64,000 nt of DNA from Arthrobacter bambusae. GTDB lineage: Bacteria; Actinomycetota; Actinomycetes; Actinomycetales; Micrococcaceae. Under the pieces are notes generated by a model that was not told the origin of the DNA, did no database searches, and saw only the letters and a list, made by a program, of their open reading frames with translations. The stretch lies in contig NZ_JAHHZS010000007.1 in assembly GCF_022606295.1 (NCBI RefSeq), forward strand, positions 1 to 64,000, in the 5' to 3' direction. Positions 37,085-45,963 of the stretch are shown in pieces (positions within the stretch are counted from its first letter, which is position 1; each line of letters begins with the position of its first letter). The position numbers were made by a program, and so were the translations under genes.

Positions 37085-38062
37085 TCAGTTGCTGCGCACA
37101 CGCGGGTCGAGGCGGACGTAGAGGATGTCCACCAGGAAGTTCGCCAGCAGCACAGCGGCGGTGATGGTCAGGAACAGGCCCTGCATAAGCGGGTAGTCGA
37201 GGCCTTGGACGGCGTTGAGGAGTTGGTAGCCGACGCCCGGATACGCGAACACCACCTCGGTGAGCATTGCACCACCCACCACGAAGCCCAGGCTCATGCC
37301 GAAGCTCGTGACCGACGGGAGCATCGCGTTGCGGGCGGCGTAGCGGAGCATGATGCGGCCCGGCCGGAGACCCTTGGCCTCGGCCATGGTGATGTAGTCC
37401 TCGGCGTTCGTGGCGATCATGGTGTTCCGCATGCCCAGCATCCAGCCGCCGATGGACACCAGGACGATCGTCAGCGCCGGGAGCACAAGGTGCGCGCCGA
37501 CGTCGCCGATGAACTCCCAGGTGAAGGCGGGCTCCAGTCCATCCGTGAAGGCGTGGCGGATCGGGAACCAGCCCAGCACTACGCCGAACAGGTACAGGGC
37601 TCCCATGGCCAGCCAGAAGTACGGGAAGGATCCAATGAAGATCAGGAGCGGTGGCAGGGCGGAGTCGATCGCGCCGCCGCGTCGCCAGGCGGCCAGGATG
37701 CCGAGGAGATTGCCGATGATGGCGGCGAACACCAGGGCGGTTCCGCCCAGCAAAAGGGTCCAGCCGATCTGGCTGGCGATGACCTCGGTGACCGGGGTGG
37801 GGAAGCGCGAGATGGAGACACCCATCTGGCCGGTCAGGATGTTGTGCATGTAGTCGACGTACTGTTCCCAGAGCGGCCGCGTATCCACGCCGAGCATCTT
37901 GCGCAGGGCTTCGATCTGTTCGGGCTGCATCTTGCCCTGGGTACGGGCGAACATGCGTGAGACGGGGTCTCCCGGCATGAAGCGCGGGAGCAGGAAGTTC
38001 AGGGTGATGGAGGCCCAGAAGGCGATCAGGTAGAAACCCAGGCGGCGCAGGATGAAGCGCAC
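37085..38062 (-). CDS. Dpp/Opp-type ABC importer permease (DppB-like)
   Basis: A 325-residue permease beginning RFILRRLGFYLIAFWASITL, with the early FLLPRFMPGDPVSRM segment and the EAA loop ITMAEAKGLRPGRIMLRYAA. Six transmembrane helices are evident. The start is GTG 38062 with GGAGCAA upstream. The 127-bp spacer to the binding-protein gene contains a short inverted repeat (GGTTC...GAACC at 38124-38144) that could allow differential expression of the binding protein. Confidence 0.9.
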   Translation of the reverse strand: MRFILRRLGFYLIAFWASITLNFLLPRFMPGDPVSRMFARTQGKMQPEQIEALRKMLGVDTRPLWEQYVDYMHNILTGQMGVSISRFPTPVTEVIASQIGWTLLLGGTALVFAAIIGNLLGILAAWRRGGAIDSALPPLLIFIGSFPYFWLAMGALYLFGVVLGWFPIRHAFTDGLEPAFTWEFIGDVGAHLVLPALTIVLVSIGGWMLGMRNTMIATNAEDYITMAEAKGLRPGRIMLRYAARNAMLPSVTSFGMSLGFVVGGAMLTEVVFAYPGVGYQLLNAVQGLDYPLMQGLFLTITAAVLLANFLVDILYVRLDPRVRSN

Positions 38063-38189
38063 GGTTGCTCCGTTCGGGAAAGGCGGGGTCCGGGACGACA
38101 GTGGTCCCGGGCGGGAAAGATGAGAAGGTTCTCGGCCGGTGGGAACCGGAATATGGCAACGGCAGCCACCGGCCGGGAACTGGTGCCGG

Positions 38190-39866
38190 CTACTTGCGTG
38201 GTTCCAGAGTGGTCAGGACCAGGACCGTGGTGGGGGAGCGGTCGGAGAGCGTTGCGTAGGGGTTGTCTTGAGTGGGCCATCCCGTGAAGTGAACGTCCGT
38301 GTAGTCGCCCCATTCGGGGCCGGAGAACAGTGGAACCGTCGGGGCCACCGCGTTGTATTCCGCCTGAAGCTGGCTCGCGATCTGCTTCTGTGCGGCTTCG
38401 TCGCCGGCAGCAGCGAACTGCTGCAGGAGATCATCGGCCTTTGGATCGCCGAAACGGTGGTAGTTCTCGGTGGCCTTGGCGCCCACCGGCTTGACGGTGG
38501 AGGTGCCCATGGTGGAGCTGAAGTACTTGAACGGGCTGGGGTCGTTCGCGCTCCAGACGATGCCGGTGTCGAACGTTCCCTGCTCGTAGCTGGAGACGAC
38601 GGAGGCCCAGTCAGGGGAGTCAACCTTGGCGGTCACGCCGATGGCCTGGAGGTTCTGGGAGATCACGTTTGCTACGGAGAGCCAGTCGGAGGAGCTGGCG
38701 CCCACGGAGATCTTGAACTCGAAGGGCTTGCCGTCCTTGAGGGTGCGTTTGCCGTCCGCGCCCTTGGGGTAACCGGCTGCGTCGAGCATCTTGTTCGCTT
38801 CGTCGACGTTCAGCTTGGTCCAGGTGCAGTTGTTCGCCACATCGGCGTTCTTCCAGCTCGCGTAGTTGCCGGAGAGGCCTGTGCAGTCGGCCGGGGTGGC
38901 GTATCCGCTCATGCCGATCTTGGTGACCTGGTCACGGTCAACCGCCATGCTCAGGGCCTTGCGCACTGTCGCGTCGTTGAACGGCGCTTTGCTGGTGTTC
39001 AACTGCCAGTTGATCATGGCGCCCGTGGGCGGGAACCAGAAGTGGCGGTGGTCCTTGTCCTTTGCGATGAAGGTCTTCTCGATGTTCGGGATGAACTGGG
39101 TGGACCAGTCCACATCGCCGTTGACGCTGGCCAGGTTGGCGGCATCGTTTCCGGACATTGCCAGCATTTTGATGCCGGCGATCTTCTGCTTGTCAGGCTG
39201 CCAGTAGTTCGGGTTCTTCTTCAGCACGAAGGACTGGGACTGGAAGCTGTCCACCTGGGTGTAGGGGCCGGTTCCTACGGGGTTGGCGTTGGTGTCCTTC
39301 GCGGGATCGGCGATGGATGACCAGATGTGCTTGGGGATGATGGGGAGCTGCCCGATCTCATAGAGCGCGGGGGACCAGGGCTTGTTGAAGGTGAATGTCA
39401 CCTTGTCGGTGCCCGACGGAGTGACGGAATCCAGGTACTCGAAGCCGCCCTTGAGCTTCTTCTGCAGCTGGAAGGTGTAGGCCACGTCATCGGCGACGAA
39501 AGGCTGCCCGTCGGACCACTTCACGCCCTCACGCAGGGTGAAGGTGACGGATTTGCCGTCCTTGGCAGCGTCCCAGGAGGCGCCCAGCCAGGGGACCGTG
39601 TTGCCTTTGGCCGGGTTGAAGACCATCAGGGGTTCGTAGATGGCCTGCTGGACCATGGGGTTCACAGTGGGGGCGAAGGGGTTGAAGTTACGGTCGAAGG
39701 TGCTCATGTCCTCACGCGGGATGGTCAGGAAGGCGTTCGCGTTGGCTCCGGCGTCGGTGCCGGCGGACTTGTTGACGGTGGCAGCGCAGCCAGTCAGCAG
39801 CATTGCACCCACAGCCAGTCCGGCCGCTGCAATGCGGGCAGACCTCAAGAATCGGGGTTGTGTCAT
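38190..39866 (-). CDS. Family 5 extracellular solute-binding lipoprotein
   Basis: A 558-residue binding protein of the SBP_bac_5 (peptide/oligosaccharide) class. The N-terminus has a twin-basic, hydrophobic signal ending in the lipobox LLTGC, so it is anchored to the membrane outside the cell. Family landmarks include MVQQAIYEPLMVF, FTLREGVKWSDGQPFVADDV and RKALSMAVDRDQV. It is the first gene after lacI in the fructan importer operon. Family 5 proteins can bind oligosaccharides as well as peptides; the GH32 neighbours favour fructo-oligosaccharides. Confidence 0.9.
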   Translation of the reverse strand: MTQPRFLRSARIAAAGLAVGAMLLTGCAATVNKSAGTDAGANANAFLTIPREDMSTFDRNFNPFAPTVNPMVQQAIYEPLMVFNPAKGNTVPWLGASWDAAKDGKSVTFTLREGVKWSDGQPFVADDVAYTFQLQKKLKGGFEYLDSVTPSGTDKVTFTFNKPWSPALYEIGQLPIIPKHIWSSIADPAKDTNANPVGTGPYTQVDSFQSQSFVLKKNPNYWQPDKQKIAGIKMLAMSGNDAANLASVNGDVDWSTQFIPNIEKTFIAKDKDHRHFWFPPTGAMINWQLNTSKAPFNDATVRKALSMAVDRDQVTKIGMSGYATPADCTGLSGNYASWKNADVANNCTWTKLNVDEANKMLDAAGYPKGADGKRTLKDGKPFEFKISVGASSSDWLSVANVISQNLQAIGVTAKVDSPDWASVVSSYEQGTFDTGIVWSANDPSPFKYFSSTMGTSTVKPVGAKATENYHRFGDPKADDLLQQFAAAGDEAAQKQIASQLQAEYNAVAPTVPLFSGPEWGDYTDVHFTGWPTQDNPYATLSDRSPTTVLVLTTLEPRK

Positions 39867-39944
39867 GATGGGTATCTCTTTCCTATCTTCATCAGCAAGG
39901 TGAAGTGGTGGGTAAGGGTTTGCTCTTCGACATTGATTTCACGG

Positions 39945-41015
39945 TCAGACCGAAGAGCGTTCTAGCAGCGGACAGTCGACCAATTGCTGGTCGGCAGTGA
40001 TCGGCTGTCCTGCTGTGAGAGCTGCGAGCGTCTGGACTCCCAGAGCGCCCATTTTTTCGAACGGCAACGCAACCGTGGTCAACTTTGGCCTGAGGTAGGC
40101 CGCAATCAGTTCCTGGTTGTCGAAGCCGATCACGGCGATGTCGCCGGGGATGGTCAGTCCCCGTTCCTTGATGGCGTCATAAGCGCCCATCGCCATGCGG
40201 TCATTGAGGCAGAACAGTGCGGTCGGCCTGTCCTGCTGGGGGTAACGATCCAGGATTTGGCACGCCGCCTCATAGCCTCCATCCGCCGTCGCATGCCCGG
40301 ACACCACCAGCTCCGGATCCAGTTCCAGCCCGGCGCCCGCGAGTGCTTCTCGTGCACCCTCCAAACGCCCGATGGCCGCGGGAATGTGCGGGTCCAGATT
40401 GATGACTCCGATCCTGCTGTGGCCGGCCCGGAGCAAACGATCGACGGCAACCCTGCCGCCCGCGCGCTCGTCCGGGACGATCGAGGGCAGCTTCCCGTCC
40501 GCGTCGAAACAATTGATCAGGACGGTGGGAACCTCGTGGGCGCTTTCCGGAACGTGCACGCCGCGGTGGTATGTTGCCGCGTACAAAAGTCCTTCTACTC
40601 GTTGTTCCAGCAGCTTTTCCGTTGCTGCATCTTCCAGCCCTTGGTTGGGTCCCACGGCATCGGCCTGGTCGGAAGGCGCGATGAGCAGGAACCGGTGGTC
40701 AAGCCAGGCTTGATCCTGGGCGCCCTTGATGATGTCCACCGCAAACGGGGCCGTCACGATCTCGGTGACGAGTCCGTACCAATCACTGCGCTGGGAAGCC
40801 AGTGCGCGCGCTCCGGCATTCGGGCGGTAACCCAATGCCTGAACGGCGTCGTTGATGCGGATGCGTGTTTCCTCAGAAATGCTGGCGTTTTCTCGGTTGC
40901 TCAGCACGAACGAGACCGCCGTCCGGGAGACACCGGCGTGCCGAGCGACATCACTCATGGTGACACCCCGCTGCCGCACAGCGGCGGCTTTCTGGTGGGT
41001 GGTGGTTTTCGCCAT
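39945..41015 (-). CDS. LacI-family repressor of the fructan operon
   Basis: A 356-residue LacI/GalR regulator. The DNA-binding part reads VTMSDVARHAGVSRTAVSFV and the hinge helix follows at GYRPNAGARALASQ. The C-terminal domain is a sugar-binding fold with VIGFDNQELIAAYLRPKLTT. I used ATG 41015, six bases after GGAG; an upstream in-frame start would add 26 residues. It is upstream of the binding-protein gene on the same strand, with a partial stem (GCTCTTCG/CGAAGAGC) spanning its end. Two CG-centred palindromes lie just before its start, so it probably controls its own operon. Confidence 0.9.
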   Translation of the reverse strand: MAKTTTHQKAAAVRQRGVTMSDVARHAGVSRTAVSFVLSNRENASISEETRIRINDAVQALGYRPNAGARALASQRSDWYGLVTEIVTAPFAVDIIKGAQDQAWLDHRFLLIAPSDQADAVGPNQGLEDAATEKLLEQRVEGLLYAATYHRGVHVPESAHEVPTVLINCFDADGKLPSIVPDERAGGRVAVDRLLRAGHSRIGVINLDPHIPAAIGRLEGAREALAGAGLELDPELVVSGHATADGGYEAACQILDRYPQQDRPTALFCLNDRMAMGAYDAIKERGLTIPGDIAVIGFDNQELIAAYLRPKLTTVALPFEKMGALGVQTLAALTAGQPITADQQLVDCPLLERSSV

Positions 41016-41093
41016 TGAATGCTCCGGTGTCTTCGTTGATCCTGCGCGCAGTACCAAGGGTTCGGTCTGAGGTCGTATCGCAATCGTTGGCAA

Positions 41094-41107
41094 GTAACGC
41101 GGGTTAC
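41094..41107. promoter_or_regulatory. LacI-type operator 1 (GTAACGCGGGTTAC)
   Basis: A CG-centred palindrome with GTAAC/GTTAC arms, 79 bp upstream of the first lacI gene. It shares spacing and arms with the site at 41127, as expected for a LacI-family dimer site. Confidence 0.7.
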
Positions 41108-41126
41108 CTTCAACGGTGTGATTGAG

Positions 41127-41140
41127 GTTACACGCGTTAC
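41127..41140. promoter_or_regulatory. LacI-type operator 2 (GTTACACGCGTTAC)
   Basis: The second CG-centred site, with arms extended outward to GAG...CTC. Its centre is 33 bp from operator 1, three helical turns, which suits cooperative binding. Confidence 0.7.
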
Positions 41141-41230
41141 CTCGTGGCTGTCAACGGCTTCCACCGGCATGCGGACAGTTGGTTCACGACCACTTGAGCC
41201 AGGCCGGGCGTCGGAGGATTTGACTGTTGA

Positions 41231-41247
41231 CTTGTCCGGTGGACAAG
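41231..41247. promoter_or_regulatory. Inverted repeat CTTGTCC-GGT-GGACAAG
   Basis: A perfect 7-bp inverted repeat with a 3-base centre, 18 bp upstream of the GACAACGTTGTC operator in the secreted GH32 promoter. It could be an additional regulator site. Confidence 0.5.
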
Positions 41248-41262
41248 CCGTAGGTTCCCTTT

Positions 41263-41276
41263 TTGACAACGTTGTC
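41263..41276. promoter_or_regulatory. Operator GACAACGTTGTC over a -35 (TTGACA)
   Basis: A perfect 12-bp palindrome at 41265-41276 overlaps a consensus -35 hexamer TTGACA at 41263-41268, about 120 bp before the secreted GH32 start. The same palindrome with one change each is found at 45922 and 46000 beside the second lacI and the sugar-binding protein. Bound repressor would cover the -35. Confidence 0.72.
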
Positions 41277-41392
41277 TTCGTTCGGTGGATCTGACGCAAG
41301 TGCAGCATTTGAGTCGATCAAGGCCCCCACACAACCAGCCGAGCGACAACCGGCATTACCTGCCTGTCACTGTCGACACGAAAGGTGAATAC

Positions 41393-43999
41393 GTGCGCCG
41401 CACACATTCCGGTCCCGGTCTGACACCCGGACCAATATCAAAAAAACGTCTCAACGCCCTGATCCTCGCCGCCGCCATGGCCGCTGGCAGCGCCCTTCCG
41501 CTGTCCGGCCCGGCTCTGGCCGCGGACACCTCCGGGGCGGCCTCGACGGCTTCCGGCGCGGTCGGAACTTCCTCGCCCTACTCCGAGACATACCGGCCCC
41601 AGTTCCACTTCAGCCCGGCAACGAACTGGATGAACGACCCGAACGGCCTGGTCTACTACCAAGGCGAATACCACATGTTCTTCCAGTACAACCCCTCGGG
41701 GGACACCTGGGGCAATATGTCCTGGGGCCACGCCGTCAGCACGGACCTGGTGCACTGGACGCAGCTCCCGCTCGCCATTCCGCAGGACGACAAAAACATG
41801 ATCTTCTCGGGCAGTGCTGTCATCGATAAAGACAACACGACGGGCTTTGGCCGGCCGGGCAACCCCGCCATGGTGGCAATCTACACCGCCGCCGACAAGG
41901 CTACCGGGAAGCAGTCCCAAGCACTCGCCTACAGCACGGACAAAGGCCGGACCTTCACCAAATATTCCGGGAACCCAGTGCTGGACATCGGGTCAAACAA
42001 CTTCAGGGACCCGAAAGTCTTCTGGTACGAGGCCGGACACGAGTGGCTGATGTCGGCCGCGTTGTCCGACCAGCACAAGGTGTCTTTCTACAGTTCTCCT
42101 GACCTGAAAACGTGGAAGCATCTGAGTGATTTCGGTCCTGCAGGTGCCACGGGCGGTGCCTGGGAATGTCCTGACCTGTTCCCCCTGCCGGATCCCGCCA
42201 ACCCCGGCAAACAGAAGTGGGTACTGACGGTCAACCTCAACCCGGGCGGGATCGCAGGAGGTTCGGGCGTCCAATATTTCACCGGAAGCTTCGACGGCAC
42301 CAAGTTCACCTCGGATGACAAACCCTACGTCCCCCCGGCCGGGACATCTCTGGGAAACTTCGATAACGGTACTTACGATGGCTGGCAAACCACCGGGACC
42401 GCCTTCGGCACTGCCCCGGCCACAGGAAGCCTGCCGGGCCAGTCCAGCGTTACAGGCTTTGAAGGAACCGGCTTCGCCAACAGCTTCAACGGCGGGGACG
42501 GCCCCACCGGCACACTCAGTTCCCAGACCTTCACCGTCAACAAATCCCACCTGAACTTCCTCGTCGGCGGCGGCAACCACCCCTACGCCGCCGACACCGT
42601 CCCGTTCGGCACCCTGCCGGCCGGTCAGGTGTTCAACGACTTCTCCGGGACCACCTACGGTGCCGGCTGGACCGCCACCGGTTCCTTCGCCAGCTCCGGG
42701 CCCTCGACAGAGAGCCTGCCCAACCAGCTCGGCCCCAAGGTGCTGGACACCTATGCGCCCGCCGGAGATCCCGGCACGGGCACCATCACCTCGCCGACCT
42801 TCACGGTCAACAGCCCGTACATCGACCTGCAAGTCGCTGGCGGGAACCACCCCTGGGGCCAGGCGAACGCGACCGCGGTCAACCTGATCATCGGCGGACA
42901 GGTCGTCGCGACCACCACCGGCCCCAACAGCCCTGACCTGACGTGGACTAACTGGGACGTGAGCAAGTACCAAGGCCAGCAGGCGCAGATCCAGGTCGTG
43001 GACCAGAACGACGGGTCCACCGGCGGATGGGGCCACCTCATGGTGGGCGACATCGTCTTCGCCAACGCCCCGGCCAAGTCCTGGGACACGCAGACCTCCG
43101 TTAATCTCGTCGTCGACGGCAAGGTGGTGCGCTCCGCCACGGGCGCAAACAGCGAGAACCTGGACTGGGCGTCGTGGGACCTGAGCGACCTGATCGGCAA
43201 GCAGGCGCAGATCCAGGTCGTCGACCACAACACCGGCGGCTGGGGACACATCCTGGCCGACGACTTCACCCTCTCAGACACAGCGGCACAATCCGCAGTC
43301 CAACGCGCTCACTGGGTCGACTACGGCAAGGACAACTACGCCGGTGTCACCTTCAATGACGCCCCTGGCGGCAAGCGGATCATGATCGGCTGGATGAACA
43401 ACTGGGACTATGGAGGATCCATTCCCACCTCACCATGGCGCAGCGCCATGACCGTCCCGCGGGAGCTGTCCCTCCAAACCGTCGACGGCGAACCCCGCCT
43501 GATGCAGACACCGGTCAAGCAGCTCAACCAGCTCACTACGGGGCCGTCCGTCCACAAGGAGAACATGTCCGTCCCTGCCGGAAGCATCGTCCTGCCGGCC
43601 ACAGGGAAGGCGCTCGACATCTCGGCGTCCTTCACTGCCGGTACTGCAAGCTCCTACGGACTGAAAGTCCGCACCGGGTCCGGCCAGGAAACACTCATCG
43701 GCTATGACAACAAATCCGGACAGGTCTACATCGACCGGACCAAGTCCGGCGCCGTGGGATTCAACCCCAGCTTCCCCGGAGGTCAGACCGCGCCGCTCAC
43801 GACAAGCGGAGGAACAGTCAAACTCCGGATCCTGGTTGACTGGTCCTCGGTCGAAGTCTTCGCCGACGACGGGAAAATCGTCCTGACAGACCAGATCTTC
43901 CCGGACCCATCCAGCCAAGGCATCGAAGCTTTCGCCAACGGAGGAAACGCTGTTCTTACTTCTCTGGACGTCAAGCAGATGAAGTCGGCCTGGCAATAA
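41393..43999 (+). CDS. Secreted GH32 exo-fructanase with inserted beta-rich modules
   Basis: An 868-residue exported GH32 enzyme. A signal peptide (KKRLNALILAAAMAAGSALP, cleavage near GPALA-ADTSG) precedes the propeller. The catalytic residues are Asp82 in WMNDPNG, Asp206 in FRDPKVF and Glu258 in WECPDLF. At about residues 320-632 the propeller is interrupted by two copies of a beta-sandwich-like module (one marked by NDFSGTTYGAGWTATGSF, SPTFTV, VAGGNHPW and GGWGHLMVGD). It then resumes at AHWVDYGKDNYAGVTF and ends in the GH32 C-terminal sandwich. GTG 41393 follows AAAGGTG. No wall anchor is seen. It probably releases fructose from levan or inulin outside the cell. Confidence 0.9.
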   Translation: MRRTHSGPGLTPGPISKKRLNALILAAAMAAGSALPLSGPALAADTSGAASTASGAVGTSSPYSETYRPQFHFSPATNWMNDPNGLVYYQGEYHMFFQYNPSGDTWGNMSWGHAVSTDLVHWTQLPLAIPQDDKNMIFSGSAVIDKDNTTGFGRPGNPAMVAIYTAADKATGKQSQALAYSTDKGRTFTKYSGNPVLDIGSNNFRDPKVFWYEAGHEWLMSAALSDQHKVSFYSSPDLKTWKHLSDFGPAGATGGAWECPDLFPLPDPANPGKQKWVLTVNLNPGGIAGGSGVQYFTGSFDGTKFTSDDKPYVPPAGTSLGNFDNGTYDGWQTTGTAFGTAPATGSLPGQSSVTGFEGTGFANSFNGGDGPTGTLSSQTFTVNKSHLNFLVGGGNHPYAADTVPFGTLPAGQVFNDFSGTTYGAGWTATGSFASSGPSTESLPNQLGPKVLDTYAPAGDPGTGTITSPTFTVNSPYIDLQVAGGNHPWGQANATAVNLIIGGQVVATTTGPNSPDLTWTNWDVSKYQGQQAQIQVVDQNDGSTGGWGHLMVGDIVFANAPAKSWDTQTSVNLVVDGKVVRSATGANSENLDWASWDLSDLIGKQAQIQVVDHNTGGWGHILADDFTLSDTAAQSAVQRAHWVDYGKDNYAGVTFNDAPGGKRIMIGWMNNWDYGGSIPTSPWRSAMTVPRELSLQTVDGEPRLMQTPVKQLNQLTTGPSVHKENMSVPAGSIVLPATGKALDISASFTAGTASSYGLKVRTGSGQETLIGYDNKSGQVYIDRTKSGAVGFNPSFPGGQTAPLTTSGGTVKLRILVDWSSVEVFADDGKIVLTDQIFPDPSSQGIEAFANGGNAVLTSLDVKQMKSAWQ

Positions 44000-44027
44000 C
44001 CGGAAGCCCCATCGCATTGATCAGACC

Positions 44028-44061
44028 GCGGCGCCCGCAACTTCACCGTTGCGGGCGCCGC
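44028..44061 (+). terminator. Hairpin after the secreted GH32 gene
   Basis: A perfect 14-bp GC-rich stem (GCGGCGCCCGCAAC with GTTGCGGGCGCCGC) and a six-base loop lie 28 bp beyond the stop. There is no T-run, but the position and strength fit a terminator. Confidence 0.7.
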
Positions 44062-44180
44062 ACCCAGCGGCCCTTGCATCATGCACGTACCGGGGCAATC
44101 ATGCCGGGTCAGGAGAGCAGCCAGCAGACCTCATCCTGCAACCGGAGCGGGCTACGAAAATGCGCCGGAGCGGCGCCGCA

Positions 44181-44345
44181 TCAGGAAACAGGCGTCCACG
44201 AGTCCTCCTGAGGAGGATGGGACACGACGAATGGCACTTCCAGCCAGTGCCCATCGCTTCCATGACGGAGGGGGTCGTCTGCCCGGTGGTGCCAGATTTC
44301 CAGGCGCATCATCCACTCTTGAGTATGCTTCTGCACCCGCCCCAT
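44181..44345 (-). CDS. Possible small protein, unknown
   Basis: A 54-residue frame beginning MGRVQKHTQEWMMRLEIWHH with AAAGGA four bases before the ATG. It is rich in Trp and His and ends PPQEDSWTPVS. I do not recognise a family. It lies in the otherwise gene-free stretch 44000-44542 between the secreted GH32 and the ABM gene. It may be chance. Confidence 0.3.
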   Translation of the reverse strand: MGRVQKHTQEWMMRLEIWHHRADDPLRHGSDGHWLEVPFVVSHPPQEDSWTPVS

Positions 44346-44448
44346 GGTGTCCTTTGCTGGAGCGTGGCCGGGCATAGAGATGGACGGATCCCTTGTGGTG
44401 CTGCCTGTGCTTCCTGGCTTCAGTTGAATTGCGTATTAAATGCGCAAT

Positions 44449-44490
44449 GGTCGTTGCTGCTCCCGAAGTAGTCCGGGAGCAGCAACGACC
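44449..44490 (-). terminator. 17-bp hairpin after the ABM monooxygenase gene
   Basis: A perfect 17-bp stem around an 8-base loop (GGTCGTTGCTGCTCCCG and its complement) stands 53 bp past the minus-strand stop at 44543. It is a likely terminator of the lacI-ABM unit, though without a U-tract. Confidence 0.7.
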
Positions 44491-44542
44491 GCTGGGGTGC
44501 AGGCGCTTTTCAGCCCTGCGCACTTTTCTGCCTTGGCGGGCC

Positions 44543-44836
44543 CTAAATCAGTGGGTGGAGCCAGGTCAGGACGGAGCCGTCTTCTTCGATGTGCTCGGCG
44601 AGTTCGGCGTTGAATTTCCGGCCGTATTCCGCTCCGATGTGTTCCTCGAATGCCGCTTGGTCGCGGTAGACCTCGAACACGAAGTATTCCCGCGGGTTGG
44701 TTTCGCGGGTGTAGGGCAGGAACATGACGTTCCCGGGTTCCCGGCGGACGTGAGCGGTGAGCTCGGCCATCATTTCGGCCACCCTCGCTTCGCTGCCCTG
44801 TCTGACGGTGAATTCCGCGTACAGTGTTTTGGTCAT
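44543..44836 (-). CDS. ABM-domain putative quinol monooxygenase (YgiN-like)
   Basis: A 97-residue single-domain protein of the antibiotic biosynthesis monooxygenase fold, which forms dimeric ferredoxin-like barrels. It has the typical segments LYAEFTVRQGSEARVAEMMA, TRETNPREYFVFEVYRDQAA and FEEHIGAEYGRKF. Relatives include YgiN and LsrG. The substrate is unknown; some sugar loci carry such proteins. It starts 46 bp after the second lacI gene, with AAGGA before the ATG, so they are probably one transcript. Confidence 0.82.
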   Translation of the reverse strand: MTKTLYAEFTVRQGSEARVAEMMAELTAHVRREPGNVMFLPYTRETNPREYFVFEVYRDQAAFEEHIGAEYGRKFNAELAEHIEEDGSVLTWLHPLI

Positions 44837-44882
44837 GTCCGGTCCTTACTTGGTGGGTTCGGATGTCTTGCAGAGTTGGTTG

Positions 44883-45881
44883 TTAGTTCAGTGGCGGGAG
44901 CTCGCCTGATCCCCTAGGGATCAGTTCTGACGGGACGATGTAGGTTTTCGGGGCGCCGTCGTCTCCGTCGATTCTGGCGAGGATCCGTTCGGCGGCGAGT
45001 TTGCCGATGCGCTCGGGGTGCTGGGCGATCACGGTGATCCCCGGTTCCATCATGTCGGCCAGGGTGAAGTCGTCAAATCCGATCAAGGCAACTTTGTGAT
45101 GCAACCCAAGGGATCTCAGCGCGCGCATGGCACCGAAGGTGATCAGGTTCTGGCTGGAGAAGATCGCGGTGGGAGGGTTCTCCGAGGTGAGCAACTCGAT
45201 CGCCGCCCGGAGGGCGGTCTCCTCGTCGTGGAGTCCGTTGCGCACCGGGATGGTCGAGGTCGCAATTCCTGCCCTGCCGATTTCCTCCAGGAACCCCGTG
45301 CGGCGTTTCGTTGCCGTCTGGATGTCTGTCCGGTCGCCGAGGTAGGCGAGTCTGGTGTGGCCGTGGCGGATGAGGTGCGCGGCCGCCTTTGAGGCGCCCG
45401 TCTCATTGTCCGTGACCACCGCGTCGGCTTCGATGCCTACCGGCTCGCGGTCGATGAACACCATGGGCAGGTTCCGTGAGTGCTCCGGGATGACGTAGGC
45501 CTGGCTTCTGGCGATCGGGGTCAGGACAAGTCCGTCGACCCGGCGCCCCAGGAAAGCGGAAATCAGCTTTTTCTCCCGCTCCGGATCGTCATCCAGGCTT
45601 GAGGCGAAAACCGCAATCCCGCGCTCGGTCAGTGCGTCTTCCAGTGCCCTGTGGATCTCGCCGCTGAAGGGGTTGGAAACACTGGGCAGCAATAACCCGA
45701 TGGATTGGGTCTTGCGTCCGGACCGTTTCAGGCTGCCCGCCGTCATGTCAAGGTGATACTGCAGCTGTTCCGTGGCCCTGAGCACCCGCTGGCGTGTTTC
45801 CTCCGAAACGCCTGGTTCGTTGTTCACGACTCTTGAGACCGTCTTGATCCCGACTCCCGCGAGATCCGCGACGTTTTTCAT
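44883..45881 (-). CDS. LacI-family regulator of the fructose importer
   Basis: A 332-residue LacI/GalR regulator with TMKNVADLAGVGIKTVSRVV as the helix-turn-helix, hinge region DMTAGSLKRSGRKTQSIGLL, and a sugar-binding C-terminal domain (VALIGFDDFTLADMMEPGIT). I chose ATG 45881 because GGAGG lies nine bases upstream and the operator at 45922 then falls in the promoter rather than in the coding sequence; an open frame extends to 45953. It is divergent from the sugar-binding-protein gene with two matching operators between them. Confidence 0.88.
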   Translation of the reverse strand: MKNVADLAGVGIKTVSRVVNNEPGVSEETRQRVLRATEQLQYHLDMTAGSLKRSGRKTQSIGLLLPSVSNPFSGEIHRALEDALTERGIAVFASSLDDDPEREKKLISAFLGRRVDGLVLTPIARSQAYVIPEHSRNLPMVFIDREPVGIEADAVVTDNETGASKAAAHLIRHGHTRLAYLGDRTDIQTATKRRTGFLEEIGRAGIATSTIPVRNGLHDEETALRAAIELLTSENPPTAIFSSQNLITFGAMRALRSLGLHHKVALIGFDDFTLADMMEPGITVIAQHPERIGKLAAERILARIDGDDGAPKTYIVPSELIPRGSGELPPLN

Positions 45882-45921
45882 CGTCGGAGGCCTCCGCCCG
45901 GAAACGGATTGGTAACGATTA

Positions 45922-45933
45922 GACACCGTTGTC
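45922..45933. promoter_or_regulatory. Operator GACACCGTTGTC (own promoter of lacI 2)
   Basis: One change from the perfect palindrome GACAACGTTGTC, located 41 bp upstream of the second lacI start. It fits autoregulation. Confidence 0.65.
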
Positions 45934-45963
45934 AACGAACTGCTCCTCATCATCGATTAACAC

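Noticed and set aside
41993..43249. 418-residue minus-strand open frame
   Set aside because: Antisense to the secreted GH32; composition is repetitive Val/Asp/Gly typical of a shadow frame.
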